64,000 nt of DNA from Panacagrimonas perspica (GTDB lineage: Bacteria; Pseudomonadota; Gammaproteobacteria; Nevskiales; Nevskiaceae). The first letter of the stretch is position 1; each line of letters opens with the position of its first letter. The stretch spans positions 186,001-250,000 of the forward strand of contig NZ_SOBT01000010.1 of the NCBI RefSeq assembly GCF_004364935.1. Direction: 5' to 3'. The position numbers and the translations under genes are program-made. Under the pieces are notes generated by a model. That model made no database searches. It worked only from the letters and a program-made list of their open reading frames with translations, and was not told the origin of the DNA. Positions 1 through 9,504 of the stretch are shown here, piece by piece.

Positions 1-2205
1 CAGCCGCGGCACCGCCTCGGCATAGCGGCTCTGCTGCAGCATCAGCGTGGCGAGCTCGGTGTCGACGACGAACCGGCGATACGGATCGTCGACGCCCGCG
101 AGGATCTGCGACTGCTCGAGCAGCAGCGTCTCGGCCGCCGCGTAATCGCCACGATCGCGCGCGCAGGTGGTGAGCTGTTTCAGCGCCTCGACACGCGTCT
201 GCACGTCGTTCATCTGGATCGCCAGTCGCAGCGCTTCGCGCAGCAGGCTCTCGACGCGCGCGGGCTCGGATCCGCGCAACAGGCGCCCGAGCGCGATCAG
301 CAGATGCGCCCGCGCCTGCGGATCATCGCTGGGCAGGGCCTCGGCTCGCTGCGTCCATTCGATGCCTTCCTGCAGGCGTCCACGCTTGATCCAGAAATGC
401 GCCAGCGCCGTCGTCAGCCGGATGGTCGGGTCGTGCGCACCGAGGCGATGGCCGATGTCCAGCGCCGCGCGCAGGTTGTCCTGCTCGAGCACGAGGCGCT
501 GCATCCATTGCGGCCCCTGGGCACCGGTGATGCGCGGCACCGCGTTCCGCGCCATCGTCAGGGCCCAGGCCAGCAGCCCACGCTGCACACCCAGCGAATC
601 GCCGGCGTGAAGTTTCTCGCGGGCGAACTCGCGCAGCGTCTCGAGCATCCCGTAGCGGTGATCGTCACTGGCAGGGAATCCCAGGCGATACGTGACCAGC
701 GATTTGTCGACCAGCGCGGTCAGCAGGTCGGCCATGTCTTCCACCGGCAAGCCATCGCCGGCGCACACGGCCTCGGCCGCAGCGAGGTCCCAGCCGTCGG
801 CGAACACGGCGAGACGATCGAACAGCAGCCGCTCCGACGCAGACAGTGTTTCGTAGCTCCACTCCACGGTGGCGCGCAGCGTCCGGTGGCGCGACCCGGT
901 ATCGCGCGCGCTGCCGGACAGCAGGCGGAAGCGATCCTTCAGACGCAGCGCGATCTCGCCGACGGGCAGGGCGCGGGCACGGCTGGCCGCCAGTTCCAGC
1001 GCCAGCGGCATGCCGTCGAGGCGGCGGCAGATCTCGCCGACGGATTCCGCCGTGCGGCTGTCGAGCGTGAAGTCCGCGCGGTGCGAATGGATGCGCTCGA
1101 CCAGCAGGCGCGCAGCCTCGGACAGCTCGCCGCCCTCGCCCTGCGTCGCCAGCGGATCCATTCGCAGCACCTGCTCGCCCGACAGGTACAGCGGCTCACG
1201 CGACGTCGCCAGCACCCGCACTCCCGCGGCCGCCGCCAGCGTGCCGGCGATGCGCGCGGCAATGGCCAGCAGGTGCTCGCAGTTGTCGAGGATCAGCAGG
1301 ACCGATCGCGATTCGAGGTATGCGGCGATCGAATCCAGCAGCGGCCGCTCGCCTTCTTCGGCGATGCCCAGGGCGTACGCACAGGCGCGTATCGCCGTTT
1401 CGTCGTCGTGCGCAGGAGCCAGCTCGACCAGCCACACGCCATCGCCGAAGAACGGCAGCAGGTCGCCGCCGACCTCGAGCGCCAGTCGCGTCTTGCCGAC
1501 CCCTCCGGGGCCGACGGCAGTGACCAGGCTGCGCTCGCGCAGCAGTTGCCCGAGGCGCGCGCGCTCGTCGACGCGTCCGATGAACGAGGTGGCCGAGCGC
1601 GGCAGGTTGTGTCCGCGGACCGACAGCGTCCTGGGCAGGGGGAACTCGGATCGCAAACCCGGGTGGCAGAGCTGCAGCAGACGCTCCGGCTGCGGAAAAT
1701 CCTTCAGCCGGAAGCTGCCGAGATCGCGCAGACTGCAGCCATCGGGAAGCCGCCCGGCGGCCGCCTCGCCGGTCGCGGTGGAGACCAGCACCTGGCCGCC
1801 GTGGCCCGCTGCCGAGACGCGCGCGGTCTGGTGGACCGCCAGCGAGATGTAGCTGTCGCCGTAAGGCTCGGCCTCGCCGGTGTGCACGCCGACGCGGATC
1901 GCCAGGCGCACGTCCTGCGGCCAGGCCTGTGCGTCGATGGCCGCCTGCGCCTGCAGACAGGCACAGATCGCGCCCGCTGCATCGGTGAAGACGCAGAAGC
2001 AGGCATCCCCCTCGTGTCCGACGACATGGCCGCCATGAGCGCGCGTGGCCTCGCTGACGAGCTCGCGGTGGCGGAACATCAACGAACGGAAATCGTCGCC
2101 AAGCCGGCGCAGCAGCCCGGTCGAACCCTCGATGTCGGTGATGACGAAAGTGACCCGGCCGCGCGGCAGTGCGGAGGTGGGCTCGGCGGTCATCCCCGGG
2201 GTCAT
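1..2205 (-). CDS. Cyclase-homology domain / NB-ARC-type NTPase / TPR regulator, 3' end cut by window edge
   Basis: At least 735 codons are visible, reading off the left edge. Residues ~15-185 form a class III nucleotide cyclase homology domain: FVITDIEGST carries the first metal Asp and GHEGDACFCVF the second. Next comes an NTPase domain with a P-loop (GPGGVGKTRLA, ~residue 230) and a LILDNCEHLL Walker B, as in AfsR/MalT-like STAND proteins. A helical region rich in TPR-like repeats follows from ~residue 560 to the edge. Proteins of this build are usually cytoplasmic signalling ATPases; the ligand is unknown. The position normally held by the transition-state Asn (N..AAR) reads VHQTAR, so cyclase activity is doubtful. 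Start is ATG at 2205; ATG at 2193 is an alternative. No DNA-binding domain is seen in the visible part. Confidence 0.85.
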   Translation of the reverse strand, partial: MTPGMTAEPTSALPRGRVTFVITDIEGSTGLLRRLGDDFRSLMFRHRELVSEATRAHGGHVVGHEGDACFCVFTDAAGAICACLQAQAAIDAQAWPQDVRLAIRVGVHTGEAEPYGDSYISLAVHQTARVSAAGHGGQVLVSTATGEAAAGRLPDGCSLRDLGSFRLKDFPQPERLLQLCHPGLRSEFPLPRTLSVRGHNLPRSATSFIGRVDERARLGQLLRERSLVTAVGPGGVGKTRLALEVGGDLLPFFGDGVWLVELAPAHDDETAIRACAYALGIAEEGERPLLDSIAAYLESRSVLLILDNCEHLLAIAARIAGTLAAAAGVRVLATSREPLYLSGEQVLRMDPLATQGEGGELSEAARLLVERIHSHRADFTLDSRTAESVGEICRRLDGMPLALELAASRARALPVGEIALRLKDRFRLLSGSARDTGSRHRTLRATVEWSYETLSASERLLFDRLAVFADGWDLAAAEAVCAGDGLPVEDMADLLTALVDKSLVTYRLGFPASDDHRYGMLETLREFAREKLHAGDSLGVQRGLLAWALTMARNAVPRITGAQGPQWMQRLVLEQDNLRAALDIGHRLGAHDPTIRLTTALAHFWIKRGRLQEGIEWTQRAEALPSDDPQARAHLLIALGRLLRGSEPARVESLLREALRLAIQMNDVQTRVEALKQLTTCARDRGDYAAAETLLLEQSQILAGVDDPYRRFVVDTELATLMLQQSRYAEAVPRL

Positions 2206-2305
2206 GCGGCAACTGTAGCGGAAGGGTGCGCGCGCTCGCGTGACGCGCCGGACTTCTCGATCGACGGCCCTTGATCGGGCCCCCATGCGCCACCACCATG
2301 TCTGC

Positions 2306-3085
2306 ATGACCACCGCCCCCAACCCGCGCAGCCTGTTCCTCGGCCACGGCGCACCGACGCTGGCCCTGAGCGCCCATCCCGCCACGCAGGCGATGCGGAC
2401 CCTCGGCCTGCGGCTGGCCACGCCGCGCGCGGTGATCGTGGTCTCGCCGCATCGCTACGCCGCCGGCTTCGACGTGGGCGGCAGCGAACGCTTCACCGCA
2501 TGGCACGACTTCCAGGGCTTCCCGGCCCCGCTGTACGCGTTGCAGTATTCCCCGCCGGGCGACCCGGCCCTGGCGGACCGCGTGTCCGCGGCCATTCGCG
2601 ACCAGGGCCTGCCGAGCCAGGTCTCGGACGATGCCCGCATCGATCACGGCATCTGGGTGCCGCTGCGCCTGCTGTGGCCGAACGCCGACGTCCCGGTGAT
2701 TCCGGTGGCGAGCACGCGCGCCGGGCCTGAACCTCACCTCGCGCTGGGCCGCGCGCTGAAGCCGTTCACCGACGAGGGCTGCATCGTCATCGGCACGGGC
2801 AGCATCACGCACAACCTCGGCGACCTGGATTTCGGCAACGAATACGCGCCGGTCCAGCCCTGGGCGCAGGCTTTCGACGACTGGATCGCCGAGAACCTGG
2901 TCCGCCGCGACGAGGCGGCCCTGGCGCGTTATCGCCAGCAGGCGCCGAACGCCGTGCACGCGCACCCGACCGACGAGCACCTGATGCCGCTGTTCGCGGC
3001 GCTGGCGGCCGGCGGCGCAGCCCAGCCGACGTTTCGCGGCTTCAGCCACGGCACGATCAGCCTGTCGGCCTACGAATTCGCCTGA
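2306..3085 (+). CDS. 4,5-DOPA dioxygenase extradiol-like protein (YgiD/LigB family)
   Basis: A 259-aa protein of the class III extradiol ring-cleavage dioxygenase family. The metal-ligand pattern is present: LFLGHGAP with His at ~14, VVSPHRY near residue 47, DHGIWVPL in the middle, and [12 protein letters not shown] and [10 protein letters not shown] towards the end. Family members open catechol rings such as L-DOPA using a non-haem metal (often zinc in YgiD). The true substrate cannot be told from sequence. I chose the ATG before TTAPNPRS because the family starts just before the SLFLGHG motif; longer in-frame starts upstream would add an unconserved Arg-rich leader. It is divergent from the preceding regulator gene, with ~100 bp between the starts. 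Confidence 0.85.
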   Translation: MTTAPNPRSLFLGHGAPTLALSAHPATQAMRTLGLRLATPRAVIVVSPHRYAAGFDVGGSERFTAWHDFQGFPAPLYALQYSPPGDPALADRVSAAIRDQGLPSQVSDDARIDHGIWVPLRLLWPNADVPVIPVASTRAGPEPHLALGRALKPFTDEGCIVIGTGSITHNLGDLDFGNEYAPVQPWAQAFDDWIAENLVRRDEAALARYRQQAPNAVHAHPTDEHLMPLFAALAAGGAAQPTFRGFSHGTISLSAYEFA

Positions 3086-3176
3086 GCCCCGGGGGCCGTC
3101 GGCCACCGGCGCCCCTGAACGGCACACGGCGCAAGCCGTAAACTCGCGGCCCTTTCCGGAGTTTCGCGGTCCTTCG

Positions 3177-4763
<1,587 letters not shown>

Positions 4764-4895
4764 GTCCGGGCTGACGGCGGTTCAGTCGAGATTCATGCGG
4801 ACGGGTCAAAAACGCACGTGCTTAATCCAAAATGCCTCCGTGAGCACCGCAGCGCTGCGCGACGGCGGCCAACTACACCGGATGGGAGAAACAAC

Positions 4896-6050
4896 GTGAA
4901 AAAAAGCTTGGGAATTTGGTGCGCGGGCTCGGCCCTGGCGCTGGCCGCCACGGCCGTATCCGCACAGACGTTCGACGACTCCAAGTACGTCGGCCTGATG
5001 GGCCTGGGCTACTTTCCGGACAAGGACCTGAACCTGGACGACGGTGGTGGTGCGCGCGGCTATTTCGGCCTTCCGCTGACGCCGGGCCTCAACCTCGAGA
5101 TCAACGCCTGGGGCTACGGCGCGGACCCCGAGGACGACAATCTCGCCTACCTCAAGCAGTACGGCGGCGGCATCGACCTGATGGCGCCGTTCAGCCGCGG
5201 CAAGGTCGCCCCGTTCTTCCTGATCGGCGGTGGCTACAACCGCGCCAAGAGCGACGATCTGGGTAAAACCGACAACGGCTACGCGAACGCCGGCCTCGGC
5301 ATGCTGTTCGACCTGGGTCGCGGTTGGGCGCTGCGTGCCGAAGGCCGCTACGTCGCCTTCTTCCCGGACGGCAAAGCCGATCTTCCGGACGGCCATTACG
5401 ACGACGTCGTTGCGGGCCTGGGCCTGCAGTACACGTTCCAGAAGCCGCAGGCCGCCGCTCCGCCGCCGCCCCCGCCTCCTCCCCCGCCGCCTGCGCAGCC
5501 GAAGGACAGCGATGGTGACGGCGTGCTCGACTCGGTCGATCAGTGCCCGAACACACCCAAGGGCGTGCAGGTGGATACGCGCGGTTGCCCGCTGGATTCC
5601 GACGGCGACGGCGTGCCCGATTACCTCGACAAGTGCCCCAACACAACCAAGGGCCTGAAGGTCGACGCGACGGGTTGCGTGCGGGATGCGCAGACCATCG
5701 TGCTGCAGAACGTCAACTTCGAGTTCAACAAGGCGACGCTGACGGCGGATGCGAAGGGCGTGCTCAACGATGTCGCGAAGGGTCTGGTGAGCCAGAAAGA
5801 TCTGCGGGTCGAGATCGCCGGGCACACGGATTCCAAGGGCAGCGATGCGTACAACCTGAACCTGTCCAACGGCCGCGCGGCTTCGGTGAAGTCGTACCTG
5901 ATCTCCCAGGGCGTCGGATCGAGCCAGCTGGTGTCGAAGGGCTACGGCGAAGGACAGCCGGTGGCCACCAACGACACCGATGCGGGCCGTGCGCAGAACC
6001 GCCGCGTCGAGTTCCGCGTGCTCAGCCAGCCGGGCGCCAGCCTGCGGTAA
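4896..6050 (+). CDS. OmpA-family outer-membrane porin with calcium-binding type-3 repeats
   Basis: 384 aa from a GTG start preceded by GGGAG; the reading frame is open further upstream, but the signal peptide begins here (KKSLGIW, hydrophobic core, cleavage near AVSA-QT). Residues ~25-190 are a Gly/aromatic-rich segment typical of an eight-stranded beta barrel. A run of eleven prolines (~195-210) links it to two thrombospondin type-3-like repeats (DSDGDGVLD and DSDGDGVPD, with Cys pairs) that probably bind calcium. The C-terminal OmpA domain (NVNFEFNKATL, AGHTDSKGSD, NRRVEF) should bind peptidoglycan. Expected to tether outer membrane to cell wall, like OprF. A strong terminator follows at once. 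Confidence 0.92.
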   Translation: MKKSLGIWCAGSALALAATAVSAQTFDDSKYVGLMGLGYFPDKDLNLDDGGGARGYFGLPLTPGLNLEINAWGYGADPEDDNLAYLKQYGGGIDLMAPFSRGKVAPFFLIGGGYNRAKSDDLGKTDNGYANAGLGMLFDLGRGWALRAEGRYVAFFPDGKADLPDGHYDDVVAGLGLQYTFQKPQAAAPPPPPPPPPPPAQPKDSDGDGVLDSVDQCPNTPKGVQVDTRGCPLDSDGDGVPDYLDKCPNTTKGLKVDATGCVRDAQTIVLQNVNFEFNKATLTADAKGVLNDVAKGLVSQKDLRVEIAGHTDSKGSDAYNLNLSNGRAASVKSYLISQGVGSSQLVSKGYGEGQPVATNDTDAGRAQNRRVEFRVLSQPGASLR

Positions 6051-6078
6051 GCCTCACGCGATAGCAGTCGGTCACGAG

Positions 6079-6110
6079 AGCCCGGGCACGAAAGTGCCCG
6101 GGCTTTTTTC
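6079..6110 (+). terminator. Rho-independent terminator of the OmpA-family gene
   Basis: An 11-bp perfect GC-rich stem (6079-6089 with 6094-6104), a GAAA tetraloop and a run of six T. It sits 28 bp after the porin stop codon. Confidence 0.9.
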
Positions 6111-6119
6111 GTGGCACCC

Positions 6120-6186
6120 GTAGCCCGGACGAAGTCCGGGGCTTTTCCCTTCTCAAAGCGGGAGTCCCGGGCTTCGCCCGGGCTAC
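6120..6186. repeat. REP-like paired palindrome, copy 1 (67 bp)
   Basis: Left arm begins GTAGCCCGGACGAAG and the right arm ends CCCGGGCTAC, in inverted orientation around a ~24-bp spacer. The arms are of mixed subtype (GGACGAAGTCC against GGGCTTCGCCC). It lies between the porin terminator and the MFS gene. Confidence 0.85.
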
Positions 6187-6297
6187 AAGTGACCGCGTAA
6201 TGACAGCGCGCTGAAAGCCGGAAAAGGCTCTCCGCGAGGTGTCCTCTGCGACAATCCCTCGCCCGCTTCGACGCCGCCGTAGTCGCCGCTCCCCCGC

Positions 6298-7542
6298 ATG
6301 ACCGAACCCGTTCCGCGCCACGACGCTTTTGCGGCGCTGCGCATTCCCAATTTCCGCAACCTGATGGGGGGCACGTTCCTCATCACCTGCGGGCTCCAGA
6401 TGCAGCGGGTGGCACTGGGCTACACGCTCTACCTGCTGACGCGTGATCCGCTGTCGCTGGGCCTGCTCGGACTGGCCGAGGCGATCCCGTTCATGGGCCT
6501 TGCGCTGTTCGGCGGCCACATGGCGGACCGGCGCGACAAGCGCCGGATGATGCAGGTCGCCGGCGCGGTCTTCATGAGTGGCACGCTGCTGCTGTTCTTC
6601 GCGTCGCTGATGCGCAGCCACGTGTCCGACGCGCTGCTCGCCGGACTGATCTACGTCGTGGTCTTCATCGAAGGACTCGCACGCGGCCTGTACAGCCCGG
6701 CGTCGTCGTCGCTCAAGCCCTTCCTGGTGCCGCGCGAGCACTACGGCAACTCGGCGACGTGGAGCAGCATGTCCTGGCAGGCCGGCGCCATCCTCGGTCC
6801 GGCGCTGGGCGGCTTCGTGTTCGCCGCGATCGGACTTCCCGGCACGCTGGCGGTCGTCGTAGGACTGATCGTCATCAATATCCTGCTGACCGGCGCCATC
6901 GATCCGCCGGCAGCCGCGAAGCAAGTGGCGTCGAAGGACCCGCTGTGGCGCAGCCTCGGCGAAGGCTTGGCCTATGTCTGGCGCACGCCGATCATCCTGT
7001 ACTCGATCTCGCTCGACATGTTCTCGGTGCTGTTCGGCGGCGTGATGGCGATCCTGCCGATCTTCGCGGAAGACATCCTGCGCGTCGGCCCCGAGGGCAT
7101 GGGCATTCTTCGCGCGGCGCCCGCCGTGGGCGCCGTGGGGACGATGCTGATCTGCGCCTGGTGGCCGCCCACGCGCCATGCCTGGCGCAACCTGCTGTGG
7201 TCGGTGCTCGGCTTCGGCGTCGCGACGCTGGTCTTCGGACTCTCGACGAACTTCTGGATCTCGATGGTCGCGCTCGCCGCCAGCGGCGCGTTCGACAGCG
7301 TCAGCGTCGTGATCCGCGGCACCATCGTGCAGAGCCTCACCGAAGACCACATGCGCGGTCGCGTGGCCGCGGTGAACAGCGTGTTCGTATCGGCCTCCAA
7401 CGAGCTCGGTGCCTTCGAATCTGGGGTCGCGGCCAAGCTGCTGGGCGTCGTGCCCTCGGTCGTCTTCGGTGCGGCGGCGACCTTCGCGACGGTGGCCTAC
7501 ATCTGGCGCCGTTCGCGCACACTGTTCGCCGTGCGACTCTGA
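6298..7542 (+). CDS. MFS transporter (DHA3/EntS-like exporter)
   Basis: 414 aa with about twelve hydrophobic segments, an inner-membrane major facilitator. The N-terminus (FRNLMGGTFLITCGLQMQRVALGY) and the loop-2/3 motif GGHMADRRDKRRMM resemble the MFS_3 family, which includes the enterobactin exporter EntS and macrolide exporters. The second half repeats the fold (RGRVAAVNSVFVSASNELGAFESG is a family hallmark). The substrate is unknown; no siderophore or antibiotic genes are adjacent. The ATG start lies ~110 bp after REP copy 1, and the next gene begins 2 bp after the stop, suggesting co-transcription. Confidence 0.88.
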   Translation: MTEPVPRHDAFAALRIPNFRNLMGGTFLITCGLQMQRVALGYTLYLLTRDPLSLGLLGLAEAIPFMGLALFGGHMADRRDKRRMMQVAGAVFMSGTLLLFFASLMRSHVSDALLAGLIYVVVFIEGLARGLYSPASSSLKPFLVPREHYGNSATWSSMSWQAGAILGPALGGFVFAAIGLPGTLAVVVGLIVINILLTGAIDPPAAAKQVASKDPLWRSLGEGLAYVWRTPIILYSISLDMFSVLFGGVMAILPIFAEDILRVGPEGMGILRAAPAVGAVGTMLICAWWPPTRHAWRNLLWSVLGFGVATLVFGLSTNFWISMVALAASGAFDSVSVVIRGTIVQSLTEDHMRGRVAAVNSVFVSASNELGAFESGVAAKLLGVVPSVVFGAAATFATVAYIWRRSRTLFAVRL

Positions 7543-7544
7543 AG

Positions 7545-8066
7545 ATGCCCATGGCCACGAATCGGATCCTGCGACGAGAGTTTGAGATCGACCCTGACGC
7601 GGTGGTCGCCGCGTCACGGCGCAGCCTGCTGGTACGCGCCAGCGGGGTGCTCCTGCTGGTCGCGCTGTTCGGCGCGGTCGTGAACACCTGGGTGCCGCAG
7701 ACGATGCATCGCGTCGCCTGGAGCTTCGCGGTGGCGATCCTGGCGGTCTACGCCGCCGTGGAGGTGTCGTCGCTGCGCTGGGCGCGCCGCAGCGCCAAGA
7801 CGATGGTCCTGCGCCTGGCGCCAGATGCGCTTGAACTGCAGATCGGCGTGGGCCGCCACCGCATGCCCTACGCCGACCTCGGCATCGCGCGCGTGCGCCT
7901 GTCCGGCGGCAAGGTACGCCGCGTCGAATTGCACAGCGCCCACAACGGCCGCGTCGCTCTGGCCGGCTTTCGCAACATGGACGAGCTGGCGGAGTCGCTC
8001 ACCGCGGCGATCGCGCAGGCGCGGGCGGATTCGGGGACGTCCGCCTCTCCTCCGTCGCCCCCGTAG
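7545..8066 (+). CDS. Hypothetical membrane protein ending in a REP-like repeat
   Basis: 173 aa (ATG 7545, or 171 aa from ATG 7551). Two hydrophobic helices at ~residues 30-50 and 58-75 are followed by a soluble C-terminal part (MVLRLAPDALELQIGVGRHRMPYADL) that looks like the small beta-rich PH-like domain found after two helices in many bacterial membrane proteins. No family was recognised with confidence. It starts 2 bp after the MFS stop, so it is probably in the same transcript. The last residues (SASPPSPP) are low complexity and the TAG stop is the TAG of a REP-like arm, so the native C-terminus may have been replaced. Confidence 0.7.
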   Translation: MPMATNRILRREFEIDPDAVVAASRRSLLVRASGVLLLVALFGAVVNTWVPQTMHRVAWSFAVAILAVYAAVEVSSLRWARRSAKTMVLRLAPDALELQIGVGRHRMPYADLGIARVRLSGGKVRRVELHSAHNGRVALAGFRNMDELAESLTAAIAQARADSGTSASPPSPP

Positions 8067-8083
8067 CCCGGACGAAGTCCGGG
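8063..8083 (+). repeat. REP-like single arm, copy 2 (left arm of a stretched pair)
   Basis: GTAGCCCGGACGAAGTCC followed by GGG. It supplies the TAG stop of the preceding gene. Its inverted partner of the same subtype is at 8479-8500. Confidence 0.85.
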
Positions 8084-8143
8084 ATCGCCGCTCTGCCGTC
8101 CGAAGAATCCGTCGGTGTGGATGTTCGGGTCGATGGCGTTCAT
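8084..8143 (-). pseudogene. Possible 5' gene fragment (about 20 codons) cut by the REP-like arm
   Basis: On the minus strand an ATG at 8143 opens MNAIDPNIHTDGFFGRQSGD and then runs straight into the REP-like arm at 8083. The composition is protein-like and it lies downstream of, and in the same direction as, the hydratase remnant at 8296-8478. I read it as the start of a gene whose remainder has been lost. The parent family is not recognised, and chance cannot be excluded for so short a stretch. Confidence 0.3.
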
Positions 8144-8179
8144 CGGCTTTTCAGGATGTCAAAAAGCAACAAAGGCGAA

Positions 8180-8269
8180 CGCAAAGGAGCAAAGGGAAAA
8201 AGAAAGGACGCAAAGGAATGCATGACACATCCTTTGCGTCCTTTCTCGGCTTTTCTCCGCGCCTTTGCG
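8180..8269. repeat. Large inverted repeat built of GCAAAGG units
   Basis: Left arm 8180-8217 and right arm 8230-8269 are near-perfect inverted copies rich in CGCAAAGG/CCTTTGCG, separated by ~12 bp around ATGCATGACACA. It is A-rich on one side and T-rich on the other, very unlike the surrounding GC-rich DNA. It could fold into a ~38-bp hairpin. Similar GCAAAGG palindromes occur between genes of many proteobacteria; whether this one is mobile or regulatory is not known. Confidence 0.75.
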
Positions 8270-8295
8270 CTAGCCGTTGCTTCTGTTTCGAGGAA

Positions 8296-8478
8296 TCAAA
8301 CCAACTTCTTGAAGTCCGGCTTGCGCTTCTCGTTGGAAGCCTCGACGCCTTCCTTGCATTCGTCGCTCCGGTAGTAGCCCTTCACCGCCGCGATGCCCAG
8401 GTAGCTCAGGCCGCGGATGTTCCCGGAGTCGGCGTTGAACGAACGCTTGGCGATCACGATCGCGGTGGCGACAGCGAG
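8296..8478 (-). pseudogene. 3' remnant of an enoyl-CoA hydratase (crotonase-family) gene
   Basis: The minus-strand frame ending at TGA 8296-8298 reads IAKRSFNADSGNIRGLSY and later CKEGVEASNEKRKPDFKKL. This matches the C-terminus of crotonase-family enzymes of the MenB/oxocyclohexenecarbonyl-CoA hydrolase type (SFNADS.NIRG, ESKEGV.AF.EKR.PDF). Only ~60 codons survive; upstream the frame runs into the inverted REP-like arm at 8479-8500 and no catalytic part is present. It is a truncated, non-functional fragment. It is flanked on one side by a REP-like arm and on the other by the GCAAAGG inverted repeat. Confidence 0.65.
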
Positions 8479-8500
8479 CCCCGGACTTCGTCCGGGCTAC
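8479..8500 (-). repeat. REP-like single arm, copy 3 (right arm of the stretched pair)
   Basis: Inverted arm CCCCGGACTTCGTCCGGG followed by CTAC, complementary to the arm at 8063-8083. It supplies the TAG stop of the M48 protease gene on the minus strand. Confidence 0.85.
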
Positions 8501-9504
8501 CGGGGCGTTCCTCGTAGCGTACGGATCCGGTCGCGCGTGGCTGGATGCGAGCCGAGATAGTCCATCAGCGTGTTCTTGTCGTCGTCCGACGTCCGTTCGC
8601 CGTGTTCCGCCGCAATCCGCTCCAGCATGTCGGCGAGGCGCGAGGGCGGTATGCCCAGCGCCTGGAGCTGACGCGCCGCATCCGCATCGGCCTGGCTTTC
8701 GAGATCGCGCGAATGCCGCGCCTGCAGGATCGCCGCCGGCGCGCCGGCGATCAGCGGACTGAAATCCCCGATCCACCAGGCGACGAAAGCGCCCACGACG
8801 CTGCTCTGGATCATCATCCGCAAACCGTGTCGCCGGTCGACGTGGCCGAGCTCGTGCGCGAGCACCGCGAGAATCTCCTCGTCGTTCTTCGCGATGGCCA
8901 CCAGATCGTCGAGCAGCACGATGCGCCCGTCCGGCAGCGCCATCGCGTTCGGGCCGACGTCGGGTCCGGAGCGGAACAGCAGCTCGGCGCGATGATCGGC
9001 ATCGAGCCGCCCGAACTGTGCAGCGAGCCCTTGCCGGCGCGGCGCATCCAGCGTGCTCGGCTTCAGCAGATGGTCGTCGAGCAGCTCGAGCGTCTGATCG
9101 GAGAGCAACACCGTCACCGCGTCCGGCACACGATATGCAAGCCGTTCGGCCGCCCACGGCAAGCCCCAGCGATAGCCGGCGAATCCCGCCAGCACGACGA
9201 CCACCATCGAGGCGATCGCGAGCATCCAGCTGCGCTGCGCGAGATCGACGACGCTTTCCGAATGGCCGATCGCCTCGAGCCATTCCGCGAATGCCGGACC
9301 GTCGGCCGTCTCGCAGGTCGCACCGTCGGCAAAGCGCAGAACGCGCGGCGCGCCGCCCAGGCGTTCGCCGATCTGGACCTGCTCCAGCGGCTCGCGACGT
9401 TCCCAGCCCTCGCCCTGTATCCATACCTCGCCGCGTACCGGCAGCAGGCGAACGCGATGAAGCTGCGCCGATCGCCCGTCGTAGTAGTTGCCCGGCAGGC
9501 TCAC
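8497..9504 (-). CDS. M48-family membrane metalloprotease
   Basis: 335 aa from a GTG start that overlaps the stop of the upstream DUF898 gene (GTGA). An N-terminal soluble part of ~100 aa is followed by a membrane helix (MLAIASMVVVVLAGFAGY). The peptidase domain carries the zinc motif HELGHVDRRHG and a downstream ligand region DLESQADADA. This is typical of HtpX/LoiP/BepA-like M48 peptidases, which degrade misfolded envelope proteins. Translational coupling with a multi-pass membrane protein suggests a joint envelope role. The TAG stop lies inside a REP-like arm, so the last residues (RTLRGTPR) may not be original. Confidence 0.85.
   Translation of the reverse strand: MSLPGNYYDGRSAQLHRVRLLPVRGEVWIQGEGWERREPLEQVQIGERLGGAPRVLRFADGATCETADGPAFAEWLEAIGHSESVVDLAQRSWMLAIASMVVVVLAGFAGYRWGLPWAAERLAYRVPDAVTVLLSDQTLELLDDHLLKPSTLDAPRRQGLAAQFGRLDADHRAELLFRSGPDVGPNAMALPDGRIVLLDDLVAIAKNDEEILAVLAHELGHVDRRHGLRMMIQSSVVGAFVAWWIGDFSPLIAGAPAAILQARHSRDLESQADADAARQLQALGIPPSRLADMLERIAAEHGERTSDDDKNTLMDYLGSHPATRDRIRTLRGTPR

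Noticed and set aside
304-2274. Long plus-strand open frame antisense to the cyclase/NTPase gene
   Set aside because: It is Arg/Gln/Ala-rich with no domain, as expected for the complement of a GC-rich coding region. The minus-strand frame has clear motifs. The same holds for other long antisense frames, such as those over prfC, recG, hrpA and the GAPDH-transketolase stretch.
5461-5500. The CCG-rich tract in the porin gene as a possible phase-variable repeat
   Set aside because: It codes for a proline linker with mixed CCG/CCC/CCT codons, so it is not a clean simple-sequence repeat that would slip easily.
8117-8374. A plus-strand open frame beginning MDVRVDGVHRL and rich in Lys/Gly
   Set aside because: It is produced by the GCAAAGG inverted repeat and runs antisense to the hydratase remnant; its amino-acid composition comes from the repeat.
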